NCBI GenBank assembly: GCA_036703275.1
Contig: DATNPK010000111.1
Location: 62,001-126,000, forward strand
Direction of reading: 5' to 3'
From: Coleofasciculaceae cyanobacterium
GTDB lineage: Bacteria; Cyanobacteriota; Cyanobacteriia; Cyanobacteriales; Xenococcaceae
Length of the DNA: 64,000 bases
Shown piece by piece: positions 18,530 through 27,126 of the stretch (within the stretch, counting starts at the first letter, position 1; every line of letters starts with the position of its first letter). Under the pieces are notes generated by a model. That model worked only from the letters and a program-made list of their open reading frames with translations, did no database searches and was not told the DNA's origin. A program made the position numbers and the translations under genes.

Positions 18530-18901
18530 AATTTCTTATTTAATTCTCCATTAAACATCTAGAAGAAAATCTCTCCAAAATCTTTCTTTTGAAATATTTT
18601 AAAGAAAAGTTTTCTCGATAATTATTTTCAGCTTAAAATCACTTCAGTATTTATTCCCTCTACCTAATGGAAGAGGTTGATTTTGCTTGAGCAAATATAT
18701 TGAGAGTAACTAAGATTAATTATTTATAATAATGTCAAGCGATCGCTTTGATTATCTATCCTAAAATAATCAAAAATTAGTCAAAAATTAACTTAAGTTA
18801 GCTAACTATCAAGTTTTGCTTCAGTTTTAATAAGTGAAATTCTCCAACTGTTTATCCAAAACTAATTTAAGAATACCATCGATATATTCGGCGAACGCTC
18901 C

Positions 18902-19081
18902 CTAAATTGTAATCCGAGCAGGTAAAGAAATAATACGTTGCCATTTACCATAGCGAAAGTCGCTAAAAATTTCTTCATCTTCAGCATCTTTTTCTATATC
19001 TAAAAAATGGTTGAGAAAATTATTAACTTTTTGTCGGCAAATGTCTAAATCTGGAAAATTATCCCAATTTTCTAAAGACAT
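18902..19081 (-). CDS. small hypothetical protein (59 aa)
   Basis: An ATG at 19081-19079 opens a 59-residue frame that begins MSLENWDNFPDLDICRQ and ends IISLPARITI. The composition is that of a real soluble protein: many Asp, Glu, Asn and aromatic residues, and an acidic centre KDAEDEEIF. The base usage also looks coding compared with the surrounding AT-rich DNA. There is no clear Shine-Dalgarno, and I do not recognise a family. It may be an intact small protein or the surviving end of a larger gene. Confidence 0.45.
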   Translation of the reverse strand: MSLENWDNFPDLDICRQKVNNFLNHFLDIEKDAEDEEIFSDFRYGKWQRIISLPARITI

Positions 19082-19689
19082 AATTTTAAAAGATTGAATG
19101 TAGTATTTGACCGTAAAAAAAAGGCTTTTAACCCGTAATAATTGCCAAATAATTGAATGACGCTGACTCTTTTATCTCATTTTATAAATCCGAGCTAAGC
19201 TTGCAGTCTTACTAAAGATATAAACAAAAACAATTTCCAAGTTATGTATGGTTCCAAACAAAACATCAATAAAACTTTAATTTAAAAAACTTGATATTTT
19301 AGACTCTGAAGCCGAAACCCAACTTTAAGATAATCAAGATAGCCCACTCATTTTTTGTGCTAGCTATACTCATAAATGTATTATGTCTGTGGTAAAAAAT
19401 GTGAATTAATTGTCTATCTTCAGTAGGAAGAAAAATTGCTGCTTTATTTTCTAAGATGGATATTTATTCTCGGTATCAACTAAAGCAAAATAAAATAATT
19501 AAGCTAATAAATAATTTTTAAATAGCTAAAGTTTTGTTAATTATGAGTGTAAGTCTATCTTTGGGAAGACACAGATTAGATATTTAAGAATTTAGAATTA
19601 TTCTAGAAAATTACCTAAAACTAATTAACAATACCATTGAGCAATGTCTGCAAATTATAAATTAGTTTATAATAGGAGAATAAAGTCAA

Positions 19690-19794
19690 ATGCTCAGTTT
19701 AAATTTTGACTGTCAAAGAATAAAAATCAAAAAAGATGGCGTTGCATCATTAGGAAATGGTTCAGGGGGACTGGAAGAATGGGCAAATTATTGA
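19690..19794 (+). CDS. possible 34-aa peptide upstream of transaldolase
   Basis: ATG 19690 follows AGGAG (19674-19678) by 11 bases and opens a 34-codon frame that starts MLSLNFDCQRIKIKKDG and ends GGLEEWANY. The C-terminal half is Gly/Ser/Asn-rich. A short inverted pair, GCGTTGC near 19739 and GCAACGC near 19826, brackets the second half of the frame. It could be a short peptide, a leader ORF or chance. I do not recognise it. Confidence 0.25.
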   Translation: MLSLNFDCQRIKIKKDGVASLGNGSGGLEEWANY

Positions 19795-19976
19795 TTTTTA
19801 TTTGTTATAAATTATCCCGCAGATAGGCAACGCAAAAAAGATTAAAATCAAAAAGATAACAAGTAAATCTGGTTTAATTTTAAGTATTAAATAGTAACTT
19901 TTCGACAATTAAAAACATTGTCATTTAAACAGCTTTTTGAAATTGACAAACACCTGAAAAAGAGATAAAAAAAGTT

Positions 19977-21131
19977 ATGACTAAGAATAATCCACTTTTA
20001 GAAATTGACAATTACGGACAAAGCGTTTGGATGGATAATCTCAATCGCAGTCTGATTAAGTCTGGCGAATTAGAACAGCAAATCGAAAATTATGGACTTA
20101 AAGGTATTACTTCCAATCCGACTATTTTTGAAAAGGCGATCGCGAATAATCAAGTTTACGATGCAGATATTGAAGCGGCAATTAAAGCAGGTAAACCAGT
20201 TAGCGAAATTTATGAATCTCTAATCTTTCAAGATATTCGTGATGTTTGCGATCGCTTTAAAGCGATTTACGAGCAAACTGGTGGACTTGATGGCTATGTG
20301 AGTATTGAAGTCTCACCTCATTTAGCCAGAGATACCGAAGGTACGGTAGAAGAAGCATTACGCTATTACCACGCGATTGAACGCGAAAACGTAATGATCA
20401 AAATTCCAGGAACACCTGAAGGATTTCCTGCCGTCGAACGAGTGATTGCTGAAGGAATTAACGTTAATATTACCCTGTTGTTTTCCGTAGAAAGTTACGA
20501 ACAGACGGCTTGGGCATATATTCGCGGTTTAGAACAAAGAGTAAAACAAGGTCAACCTATTGATAAGATTGCCTCGGTTGCTAGTTTTTTCCTCAGTCGT
20601 ATTGATACTAAAATCGACGCTCTCATGGATGAAAAACTAAAAAACATCGGTACGGAAAGTCTCAACGAAGAAGCCCGCTTGCGAACATTTCAAGGTAAAG
20701 TAGCGATCGCCAATGCTAAACTAGCCTATCAAAAATTTAAAGAGATTACGAAAAGCGATCGTTGGCAAGCTTTAGCCGATCGAGGTGCAAACATTCAAAG
20801 GCTTTTATGGGCTAGCACCAGCACTAAAAATCCCCAATACAACGATGTCATGTATGTCAATGAACTGATCGGGGAATATACCGTAAACACCTTACCACCT
20901 GAGACTCTCGACGCTTGCGCCGATCATTGCGAGATTACCGCTAATTCTATTGAAAGCAATGTCGAACAAGCTCAACAACTTATAGCTAGTCTGCAAGAAC
21001 CAGATATCAACATCGATCTCGACCGAGTGATGGAAGAATTATTAGAAGAGGGAATTGATAAATTCATTCAACCCTTTGATTCTCTGCAACAAACTTTGTC
21101 AGAAAAGGTAAAACAGCTTGCTGCTGCTTAG
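19977..21131 (+). CDS. tal: transaldolase
   Basis: The 384-residue enzyme transfers a dihydroxyacetone unit between sugar phosphates in the pentose phosphate pathway. Family motifs are GITSNPTIFEKAI (about 43-55), YVSIEVSPHLARDT, and the Schiff-base lysine K142 in VMIKIPGTPEG, followed by NVNITLLFSVESY and ASVASFFLSRID. This is the longer transaldolase form of about 380 residues used by cyanobacteria and actinobacteria. The ATG at 19977 starts MTKNNPLLEIDNYGQSVWMDN, which matches the family N-terminus. A palindromic repeat follows the stop codon. Confidence 0.93.
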   Translation: MTKNNPLLEIDNYGQSVWMDNLNRSLIKSGELEQQIENYGLKGITSNPTIFEKAIANNQVYDADIEAAIKAGKPVSEIYESLIFQDIRDVCDRFKAIYEQTGGLDGYVSIEVSPHLARDTEGTVEEALRYYHAIERENVMIKIPGTPEGFPAVERVIAEGINVNITLLFSVESYEQTAWAYIRGLEQRVKQGQPIDKIASVASFFLSRIDTKIDALMDEKLKNIGTESLNEEARLRTFQGKVAIANAKLAYQKFKEITKSDRWQALADRGANIQRLLWASTSTKNPQYNDVMYVNELIGEYTVNTLPPETLDACADHCEITANSIESNVEQAQQLIASLQEPDINIDLDRVMEELLEEGIDKFIQPFDSLQQTLSEKVKQLAAA

Positions 21132-21143
21132 ATTTTTCCTAAA

Positions 21144-21175
21144 GCGATGAGGCTGTGCCTCCGCTTCGCGATCGC
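21144..21175. repeat. dispersed palindromic repeat downstream of transaldolase
   Basis: This 32-bp copy begins GCGATGAGGCTGTGCCTCCG and ends in GCGATCGC. It is the near-identical mate (29 of 32) of the element inside the hydroxyacid dehydrogenase gene at 14651-14682. Placed 13 bases after the stop codon, it may also act as a terminator hairpin. Confidence 0.7.
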
Positions 21176-21217
21176 TCCTATCAAACTAACTAAAAACTAA
21201 CTAACTTAAAATTAATC

Positions 21218-21400
21218 ATGATTCAAACACCTCCAACCCGTCCCGATCCCAATCCTCAACCCGCTCCCGATCCTATCCCTCAACCCGTTCCCGATCCTAT
21301 TCCGCAGCCAGTACCTACACCTATCCCGCAGCCAGTGCCTACACCTATTCCGCAGCCAGTACCCACACCCGAACCCCAACCGATTCCCCAACCCCAGTAA
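21218..21400 (+). CDS. proline-rich repeat peptide (60 aa)
   Basis: The frame encodes [17 protein letters not shown] followed by about four copies of a nine-residue unit, PIPQPVPTP or PIPQPVPDP, and ends IPQPQ. The 27-bp DNA units differ mainly at third positions (for example TATCCC against TATTCC), which suggests selection on the protein. There is no signal peptide, membrane segment or recognisable domain. Such a chain would form an extended polyproline-type rod. A possible alternative is a non-translated minisatellite. Confidence 0.45.
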   Translation: MIQTPPTRPDPNPQPAPDPIPQPVPDPIPQPVPTPIPQPVPTPIPQPVPTPEPQPIPQPQ

Positions 21401-21413
21401 TTAATGAATTGAA

Positions 21414-21446
21414 GCTAATAGCTATTAGCTAATAGCTATTAGCTAA
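21414..21446. repeat. TTAGCTA heptamer repeat (palindromic array)
   Basis: About five tandem 7-bp units alternate in orientation (GCTAATA and GCTATTA) just downstream of the proline-rich frame. Because TAGCTA is itself palindromic, the array can form a hairpin. Confidence 0.7.
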
Positions 21447-21496
21447 CAATAGTCACACCTTCAGTTTTCTACCTCAAATAGCTACGCCATAGTTTT

Positions 21497-22744
21497 ATGC
21501 CACAGATTCCTCAAGACCGCAGTTTGGATAGCACTTTGGCATTGGCATTCAACGGCTATAAATTTATTTCCCAAAGATGCCGACGCTATCAGTCTGATAT
21601 TTTTCAAACTCGGCTTTTGTTCCAAAAAACAATCTGCTTTAAGGGAGAGGAAGCTGCCAAAGCTTTCTACGATCCTGAAAAATTCAGGCGAAAAAATGCT
21701 GCTCCTAAAAGGCTCAAAAAAACCTTGTTCGGTGAATCTGGCGTTCAAGGAATGGATGGGGCTGCTCATCGACATCGCAAGCAAATGTTTATGTCTTTGA
21801 TGAGTGATGAGGGCATTGAGCGATTAGCAGATTTGACTAGAAAACAGTGGTTGGCTTCTGCTCAAAAATGGTTGCAGATTGATAAAATTGTCCTATTTGA
21901 AGAAGCGCAAGCAGTTTTTTGTCGTGCTAGCTGTGCTTGGACTGGCATTCCCCTTAGCGAATCAGAAGTTAAACAAAGAACCGCCGATTTAGAGGCAATG
22001 ATTGATGCTTCGGGAGCAGTTGGGCCCAAACACTGGCGGGGAAGACAAGCCCGTCAACGAGCGGAGAAGTGGATTGAGGACATCATCGAACAGGTGCGTA
22101 ATAATCAACTAGAAATACCAGAAGATAGCGCAGCATATGCGATCGCCATGCACCGCGATTTAGAGGGGAAATTGCTGAATAAACATACTGCCGCAGTAGA
22201 GTTAATCAACATTTTACGACCTACTGTAGCGATCGCCCGATATGTTACTTTTGCTGCTTTGGCTTTACATCAACATCCTGAATGTCGGCAAAAATTACAA
22301 AACGGGTCAGAAGAATACTGTGAATGGTTTGTGCAAGAGGTGCGCAGATTTTATCCCTTTTTCCCGTTTGCGGCAGCTATAGTTAGTCAAGATTTTGATT
22401 GGCACGGATATCCTTTTGCTCGAGGAATCAGGGTGCTGCTCGATTTATATGGTACAAACCACAATTCTCAACTATGGTCAAACCCAGAAGATTTTGCTCC
22501 CGAACGATTTCGCGAGTGGAACGGCAGTCAGTTTAATTTAATCCCTCAAGGTGGTGGTGATTATTATACTAATCATCGTTGTCCAGGAGAATGGATCACA
22601 ATTGAACTAATGAAGGTTACGCTAAATTTCTTGACTCAATCTCTGCAATATGATGTACCCGAACAGAATTTAGAGATTAGCTTATCAAAAATGCCAACTA
22701 CTCCAAAAAGTGGCTTTGTAATGAGCAAGGTTAAGTTCGCTTAA
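21497..22744 (+). CDS. cytochrome P450, CYP152-type fatty-acid peroxygenase
   Basis: The 415-residue heme enzyme is predicted to use hydrogen peroxide directly to oxidise fatty acids. The heme-thiolate Cys362 lies in the CYP152-type loop GGGDYYTNHRCPGEW. Arg241 in ILRPTVAIAR replaces the usual I-helix Thr and is the residue that anchors the substrate carboxylate in this family. Position 84 is Gln (SGVQGMDG), as in the alpha/beta-hydroxylating P450-BSbeta; the terminal-alkene-forming OleT has His there. So hydroxylation is more likely than decarboxylation (inference). There is no membrane anchor, consistent with a soluble enzyme. No redox partner gene is nearby, as expected for a peroxygenase. 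Confidence 0.9.
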   Translation: MPQIPQDRSLDSTLALAFNGYKFISQRCRRYQSDIFQTRLLFQKTICFKGEEAAKAFYDPEKFRRKNAAPKRLKKTLFGESGVQGMDGAAHRHRKQMFMSLMSDEGIERLADLTRKQWLASAQKWLQIDKIVLFEEAQAVFCRASCAWTGIPLSESEVKQRTADLEAMIDASGAVGPKHWRGRQARQRAEKWIEDIIEQVRNNQLEIPEDSAAYAIAMHRDLEGKLLNKHTAAVELINILRPTVAIARYVTFAALALHQHPECRQKLQNGSEEYCEWFVQEVRRFYPFFPFAAAIVSQDFDWHGYPFARGIRVLLDLYGTNHNSQLWSNPEDFAPERFREWNGSQFNLIPQGGGDYYTNHRCPGEWITIELMKVTLNFLTQSLQYDVPEQNLEISLSKMPTTPKSGFVMSKVKFA

Positions 22745-22774
22745 TCGCCGTGCTGTTCAATTACCGCTTAAAAA

Positions 22775-23509
22775 ATGGATTCGCAAATTTCGATTATCAT
22801 TCCTACTTTAAATGAAGCAGATGTTTTGGAAAGAACTCTAAAACATCTAACTTTATTAAATCCTCCTCCCAAAGAAATTTTAATTGTAGATGGAGGAAGT
22901 CAAGATAATACTTTGAATATTGCTCGCCAAGCGGGTATTCCTTGGCTAATTTCGTCAAAAGCAAGTCGCTCGATCCAAATGAATCTAGGCGCAAAAGCAG
23001 CAAAGGGTGATATTCTCTGTTTTCTTCATGCTGATACCCTTGTACCTGACGATCTTACGGCAGTAATCGAGAAGACGCTAACCGATCGCAGCATTGCTGG
23101 AGGCGGATTTATTTCTTTGATGAGCGGAAAAGAGCGAACTCGTTGGGGAGTCTCCTTACATAATTACTTAAAAACTTATTACGGAGCATTAATTTTTCGA
23201 CCTCATTTATTTTTTAAAGGGTTGCGAATTTTATTTGGCGATCAGGTAATATTTTGTCGTCGCAGCAGTTTTAAGAATTGTGGTGGTTTTGACTCAGAAA
23301 TACCGATCATGGAAGATGCAGATATATGTATCAAATTAGTCCAATACGGGAGAATCTATCTGGTCAATCGCATCGTACAATCTAGCGATCGCCGTGTAGC
23401 CAAATTGGGTGTTTTCAAAGCTAATGCTATATATATTTATATTGGCAGTCTGTGGGCTCTTGGAGTTCGGGCAACCTATCTCAAACAATTTTACGACGAT
23501 ATTCGCTGA
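22775..23509 (+). CDS. TIGR04283-type glycosyltransferase (arsenosugar-associated GT2)
   Basis: This 244-residue GT2-fold glycosyltransferase has the nucleotide-sugar-binding start IIIPTLNEADVLERTL, the DXD-type loop FLHADT and the signature FGDQVIFCRRSSFKNCGGFD followed by IMEDADI. This pattern matches the TIGR04283 family, whose members are found with arsenosugar biosynthesis genes. No arsM or radical SAM partner is seen here, so the arsenic link is by family only. It lies 30 bases after the P450 and 5 bases before the rhodanese gene, so the three are probably co-transcribed. Confidence 0.82.
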   Translation: MDSQISIIIPTLNEADVLERTLKHLTLLNPPPKEILIVDGGSQDNTLNIARQAGIPWLISSKASRSIQMNLGAKAAKGDILCFLHADTLVPDDLTAVIEKTLTDRSIAGGGFISLMSGKERTRWGVSLHNYLKTYYGALIFRPHLFFKGLRILFGDQVIFCRRSSFKNCGGFDSEIPIMEDADICIKLVQYGRIYLVNRIVQSSDRRVAKLGVFKANAIYIYIGSLWALGVRATYLKQFYDDIR

Positions 23510-23514
23510 TTTCA

Positions 23515-24012
23515 ATGTTTCTTCTCAGAATATTAAGCTGGTGGCTGCTCAAATTGCTAATTCGACTGCAATTTTTAGAAATAAAGCAGTTGTCAACAGA
23601 AGATTTAGCCACTTGGTTGACAGGCGATCGCGTACAAAAACCGCTGCTATTAGATGCCAGGACGCAAGCAGAATATGAAGTCAGTCACTTAATAAATGCT
23701 AAATTAGCTCCTAGTAATCTTGAAGATTTGACCAAAATTACCGAGATAAATCTGGCAACTCCAATAGTTGTTTATTGTTCGGTTGGTTATCGTTCTGCGG
23801 CGATCGCTCGTCGTCTTCAATCTCAAGGATATGAAAATGTTTTTAATTTAAGTGGCTCGATTTTTCAATGGGTAAACGAAAGTCGTCTAGTTTATCGAGC
23901 AGGAAAACCAGTAAATAAAGTTCATTTTTACGAAAGATTTTGGCAATACTTGCTGATTGATATTGCTAATTCAACTCAATCAACTGACTGTCTTCCGCCA
24001 TCCAAGAACTGA
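23515..24012 (+). CDS. rhodanese-like domain protein
   Basis: This protein of about 165 residues has an N-terminal amphipathic or membrane-associated segment (MFLLRILSWWLLKLLIRLQF). A single rhodanese domain follows, with LLDARTQAEYEVSHLINA and the active-site loop CSVGYRSA, whose Cys would carry persulfide sulfur. I start it at ATG 23515, five bases after the glycosyltransferase stop, because this begins the hydrophobic N-terminus; a longer in-frame extension overlaps the upstream gene. Rhodanese partners are common next to TIGR04283 glycosyltransferases, which supports a shared pathway. Confidence 0.82.
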   Translation: MFLLRILSWWLLKLLIRLQFLEIKQLSTEDLATWLTGDRVQKPLLLDARTQAEYEVSHLINAKLAPSNLEDLTKITEINLATPIVVYCSVGYRSAAIARRLQSQGYENVFNLSGSIFQWVNESRLVYRAGKPVNKVHFYERFWQYLLIDIANSTQSTDCLPPSKN

Positions 24013-24037
24013 TTACTGATTATACGCAATGCCCAAT

Positions 24038-24778
24038 TCAAGATGCTACCCGAACTTGAATCAGATCTAACCAAGCGTGGCAAACTTTATGGCAAAAGTC
24101 ATTAGATTGATTTAAGTAAAACTCGGCTTGTTTTGATAATTGCTCTGGAAAGTTGGGATGGTTGCTTTGAATATAGTCTCTTCCATTAGCTAGCCAACCT
24201 TGTAATATTGACTGGGTTACTTCAAAATGGCATTGAAATCCATAAATATTATCGTGAATACGATATGCTTGGTTTTGGCAATTATCTCCCGTCATCAGCA
24301 GTTCTGCTTGCTCTGGTAGATCAAAAGTATCAAAGTGCCATTCCATGATGTGAATCGGCTCACAATTAGATGGCAACGCCGATTTTAATACTGGATCATC
24401 AGCGATCGCCGAATCGATCGGTCGCAACGGCGTAAAACCCAGTTCTACCTTATCGTGTTGATATACGCGCTGACCAAAAGCTTTGGCAATTAATTGCGCT
24501 CCCAGGCAAATGCCGAGAATAGGCTTTTCCGCTTGGGCAAATAGTTGTATTAAACGAACTACGTTTTTTAGGTGAGGATAGTGAGCATTATCTTCAGCAT
24601 TCATTGGCCCACCTAAAACAATTAAACCATCGTAAGACTTAGAAATATGAAATCTTTCGCCAGCAGAGGGAGCTACAATTTCTACCGTAATCCCGCGCTC
24701 GCGAATACATTCAGCTAAGACACCTAGAGGTGCGGTAGGAGAGTTTTGAATTACTAAAAGACTAATATTACTTATCAT
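24038..24778 (-). CDS. class I glutamine amidotransferase (GATase1-like)
   Basis: The protein has about 246 residues with the flavodoxin-like GATase1 fold. It shows GLIVLGGPMNAEDN, the nucleophile elbow GICLGAQLIAK, and the His-x-Glu pair in FQCHFEVT, so the Cys-His-Glu triad is complete. It resembles stand-alone GMP-synthase-like amidotransferases; no synthetase domain is attached. ATG 24778 (MISNISLLVIQNS) is taken as the start because the preceding in-frame TTG at 24787 adds only three residues. It converges with the rhodanese gene. Confidence 0.85.
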   Translation of the reverse strand: MISNISLLVIQNSPTAPLGVLAECIRERGITVEIVAPSAGERFHISKSYDGLIVLGGPMNAEDNAHYPHLKNVVRLIQLFAQAEKPILGICLGAQLIAKAFGQRVYQHDKVELGFTPLRPIDSAIADDPVLKSALPSNCEPIHIMEWHFDTFDLPEQAELLMTGDNCQNQAYRIHDNIYGFQCHFEVTQSILQGWLANGRDYIQSNHPNFPEQLSKQAEFYLNQSNDFCHKVCHAWLDLIQVRVAS

Positions 24779-24968
24779 TAATCGCAATGACTATAACTGC
24801 TGTGGTCACGCTGATATTTTAAGCTTTTAAGAGTTTCTTGGCGACCGTGAAGCGTCTTGTGCGGATAAATAAATTACTTTGTCTTGATGCGATGTCTTGA
24901 TACGAGCGCTCTCGATGATATCGTTCAGTAATATTAGTTCTTCCATTGTCAAAAGTTGAGGAGGGTTT

Positions 24969-25841
24969 ATGTCAAAGTTCAAACCAAATCTAGCATTACC
25001 GCCTCCTACTACACTGGTGTTGATCTCGATCGCCTCAACTCAGCTAGGTTCGGCGATCGCTAAAAATATAATTCAGGAATTAGGGCCAACTATTACAGTG
25101 CTTTTACGTGTTGGCTTGGGTGCGATCGCTTTGTTACTGATACAAAGACCTCAATTAAAAGGCTACACCCGTGCTGATTATTTACTTTTAATTGTGTTTG
25201 GCTTGGAGATGGCAGCCATGAACCTGAGTTTTTATGCAGCGATCGCTCGTATTCCTTTGGGTGTTGCCGTTACTTTGGAGTTTATCGGGCCTTTAGGGGT
25301 TGCTTGCGCCAATTCTCGCCAGATTCTCGATTTGCTCTGGATATTTCTGGCTGGTGTCGGCATCTTTTTATTAGCTCCCTTAGAAGGGTCATCTCTCGAT
25401 CCCATTGGTGTAGGCTTGGCTTTGTTAGCAGCCTTTTTTTGGGGAACTTATATTTTGCTTTCTGCTAGGGTGGGCAGGGTTTTTGCCAACATAAATGCAA
25501 TAGCGCTAATGTCAGCAGCATTGGCAGTAGGAACGTTAGGACTTTTACCGTTGGGCATATTATCCCCAGGTTTGACCAAACTTGAGCCCAGATTTTTGGC
25601 AGCAGGATTAGGGCTAGCAATTCTTTCCTCGGTAATTCCCTACACTTTTGAATTAGAAGCACTCAAAAAGTTACCCATCCGAGTGTTTGGGGTGCTGATG
25701 AGTTTAGAACCAGCGATCGCTACACTCCTGGGCTGGATTATTTTGCGAGAAAGATTAGAATTTCAAGCAATAGTTGCAGTTGCATTAATTACCCTAGCTT
25801 CGGTTGGTTCTTCCGCCTGGGAAAAACGCCAACCCGCGTAA
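24969..25841 (+). CDS. EamA-family transporter (RhtA-like exporter)
   Basis: The 290-residue membrane protein has ten hydrophobic segments in two EamA repeats, a DMT-superfamily arrangement. The segments IASTQLGSAIAKNII, FIGPLGVA and VFGVLMSLEPAIATLLGWIIL are characteristic of the RhtA/YddG-like threonine/homoserine exporter branch. It probably exports amino acids or related metabolites from the cytoplasm. A strong Shine-Dalgarno (GAGGAGG) lies 6 bases before the ATG. Confidence 0.85.
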   Translation: MSKFKPNLALPPPTTLVLISIASTQLGSAIAKNIIQELGPTITVLLRVGLGAIALLLIQRPQLKGYTRADYLLLIVFGLEMAAMNLSFYAAIARIPLGVAVTLEFIGPLGVACANSRQILDLLWIFLAGVGIFLLAPLEGSSLDPIGVGLALLAAFFWGTYILLSARVGRVFANINAIALMSAALAVGTLGLLPLGILSPGLTKLEPRFLAAGLGLAILSSVIPYTFELEALKKLPIRVFGVLMSLEPAIATLLGWIILRERLEFQAIVAVALITLASVGSSAWEKRQPA

Positions 25842-25880
25842 ATTAATTTGCTATTTACAGCGAATTTCAGTTGAGTAGAA

Positions 25881-25903
25881 CTTATTACTTATTACTTATT
25901 ACT
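25881..25903. repeat. TTATTAC heptamer repeat
   Basis: Three perfect tandem copies of TTATTAC lie between the convergent transporter and response regulator genes. The 7-bp period is the same as in the TTAGCTA arrays but the sequence differs. Confidence 0.7.
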
Positions 25904-25953
25904 CAGACAAATCAATCTGGTCTACCCAATCAAAAACTGCTGTAAGGCTGGTT

Positions 25954-27126
25954 TTAGGGCAAATATTCGATAATTTTTTGCAGTAGCTCATCAGCATCAA
26001 CTGTCTTTTTCAGAAAATCGGATGAACCAACCATTTTGGCCCTAATGCGATCGATTATTCCCGAATTACTGGTTAAGAAAATGATCGGTGTGTCAGTAAA
26101 TTCTGGATACCTTCGTAGTTGGGCGCAGAGATCGTAACCACTGATTTTTGGCATGACGACATCTAAAAAAATCAGATCGGGTTGACGGTTAATCAAAGTA
26201 GCTATAGCCGTCAAAGGATCGTTGATCGCAATAAATCGATAGCCCGCCAGGCTGATAATTTGCTCCATCATGTGAGAAATCATTAAGCTATCATCGATAC
26301 AGGCAACTAAGGGACGGTCTTGATGATTATAATCCTTATTCGAAGCGGAAATTAGCTCGAGTAAATCAGGAATATCAACTAAACCAAAAATTCCTGATTG
26401 AATATACGGTAAAAGAGAGCAAACCATTTGTAAAGGAGACGTTCTTAACTGTACCGCTAAATCTCTCAAAGTTCTATTGCCATTAAGTAGCTTACACAGA
26501 CTTGGATAGGCAGAAATTGAAGTTTTTTGCTGAAGTTGCTGAGGCTGCAAGATTATAGGGGCTTTATTTGGCGGTCGATCGGCTATCTGAGCCTCTGACC
26601 AACTTTGCCAAACTTGTTGAGTCTGACTAATTAACTCTTCAGATTCAATCGGTTCTATTTTTGGCGGCAAGATGTTGTCTTGATTGAGGCGACAAATTAT
26701 TTGTCTAGTCTGAGTAAGATCGAAGACAATTTCGCCTAGGGCAAAGGCGATCGCATTTCTTCCCTGTTGCGCGGTAATAATCTGCTGTTCTACCCAGTAA
26801 GATATTTGTTCGTATTCCCAGATATTATCTCTTAGGTCAGCTTTTCGTTCGGTGAGTTCTTCTTGCAGACTAGATAATTGAAACGGTATTTGAGGCAGGT
26901 TAGAAATTAAGTTTCTTTGCCAACGGCGAATTGGATGCGCTCCTCCGGTACCATAGACAATGCCACCTAAATAAAGGTATAAATGCCATTCATCTCCTTT
27001 AATTGGATCGCTAAAGGTCAATTTTCCGCTTACCTGCGCCTGTTGTAACGAGGTAAACAACTTAATTTGCTTTGGGGCAGTGAATTCTCTGATGATTAGG
27101 TTGTCAGAAATAGTCCTGGCACTCAT
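25954..27126 (-). CDS. PATAN (PatA N-terminal-like) response regulator
   Basis: The 390-residue protein has an N-terminal PATAN/DUF4388-type region (about 15-110, LFTSLQQAQVSGKLTF and HLYLYLGGIVYGTGG), a variable middle, and a C-terminal receiver domain (about 270-390). The receiver has its acidic pair in CIDDS, the phosphoacceptor Asp in LIFLDVVMP, Thr in IIFLTSN and Lys in FLKKT. The layout equals cyanobacterial PatA/PixG-type regulators of pili and phototaxis or of heterocyst pattern. No other pil or tax genes lie in the window. It overlaps the MutT gene by four bases (ATGA), so the two are translationally coupled. Confidence 0.87.
   Translation of the reverse strand: MSARTISDNLIIREFTAPKQIKLFTSLQQAQVSGKLTFSDPIKGDEWHLYLYLGGIVYGTGGAHPIRRWQRNLISNLPQIPFQLSSLQEELTERKADLRDNIWEYEQISYWVEQQIITAQQGRNAIAFALGEIVFDLTQTRQIICRLNQDNILPPKIEPIESEELISQTQQVWQSWSEAQIADRPPNKAPIILQPQQLQQKTSISAYPSLCKLLNGNRTLRDLAVQLRTSPLQMVCSLLPYIQSGIFGLVDIPDLLELISASNKDYNHQDRPLVACIDDSLMISHMMEQIISLAGYRFIAINDPLTAIATLINRQPDLIFLDVVMPKISGYDLCAQLRRYPEFTDTPIIFLTSNSGIIDRIRAKMVGSSDFLKKTVDADELLQKIIEYLP

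Larger units (their letters stand above)
18530..19976. other. long AT-rich intergenic region
   Basis: About 1.4 kb separates the protease from transaldolase. It holds a 59-codon frame at 18902-19081 (minus) and a possible 34-codon frame at 19690-19794 (plus), both listed separately. Otherwise it is very AT-rich with no recognisable gene. The last 180 bases are the likely leader and promoter of the transaldolase gene. Confidence 0.5.

Noticed and set aside
21218-21446. CRISPR array
   Set aside because: The repeats here are contiguous 27-bp coding units and 7-bp heptamers without unique spacers.
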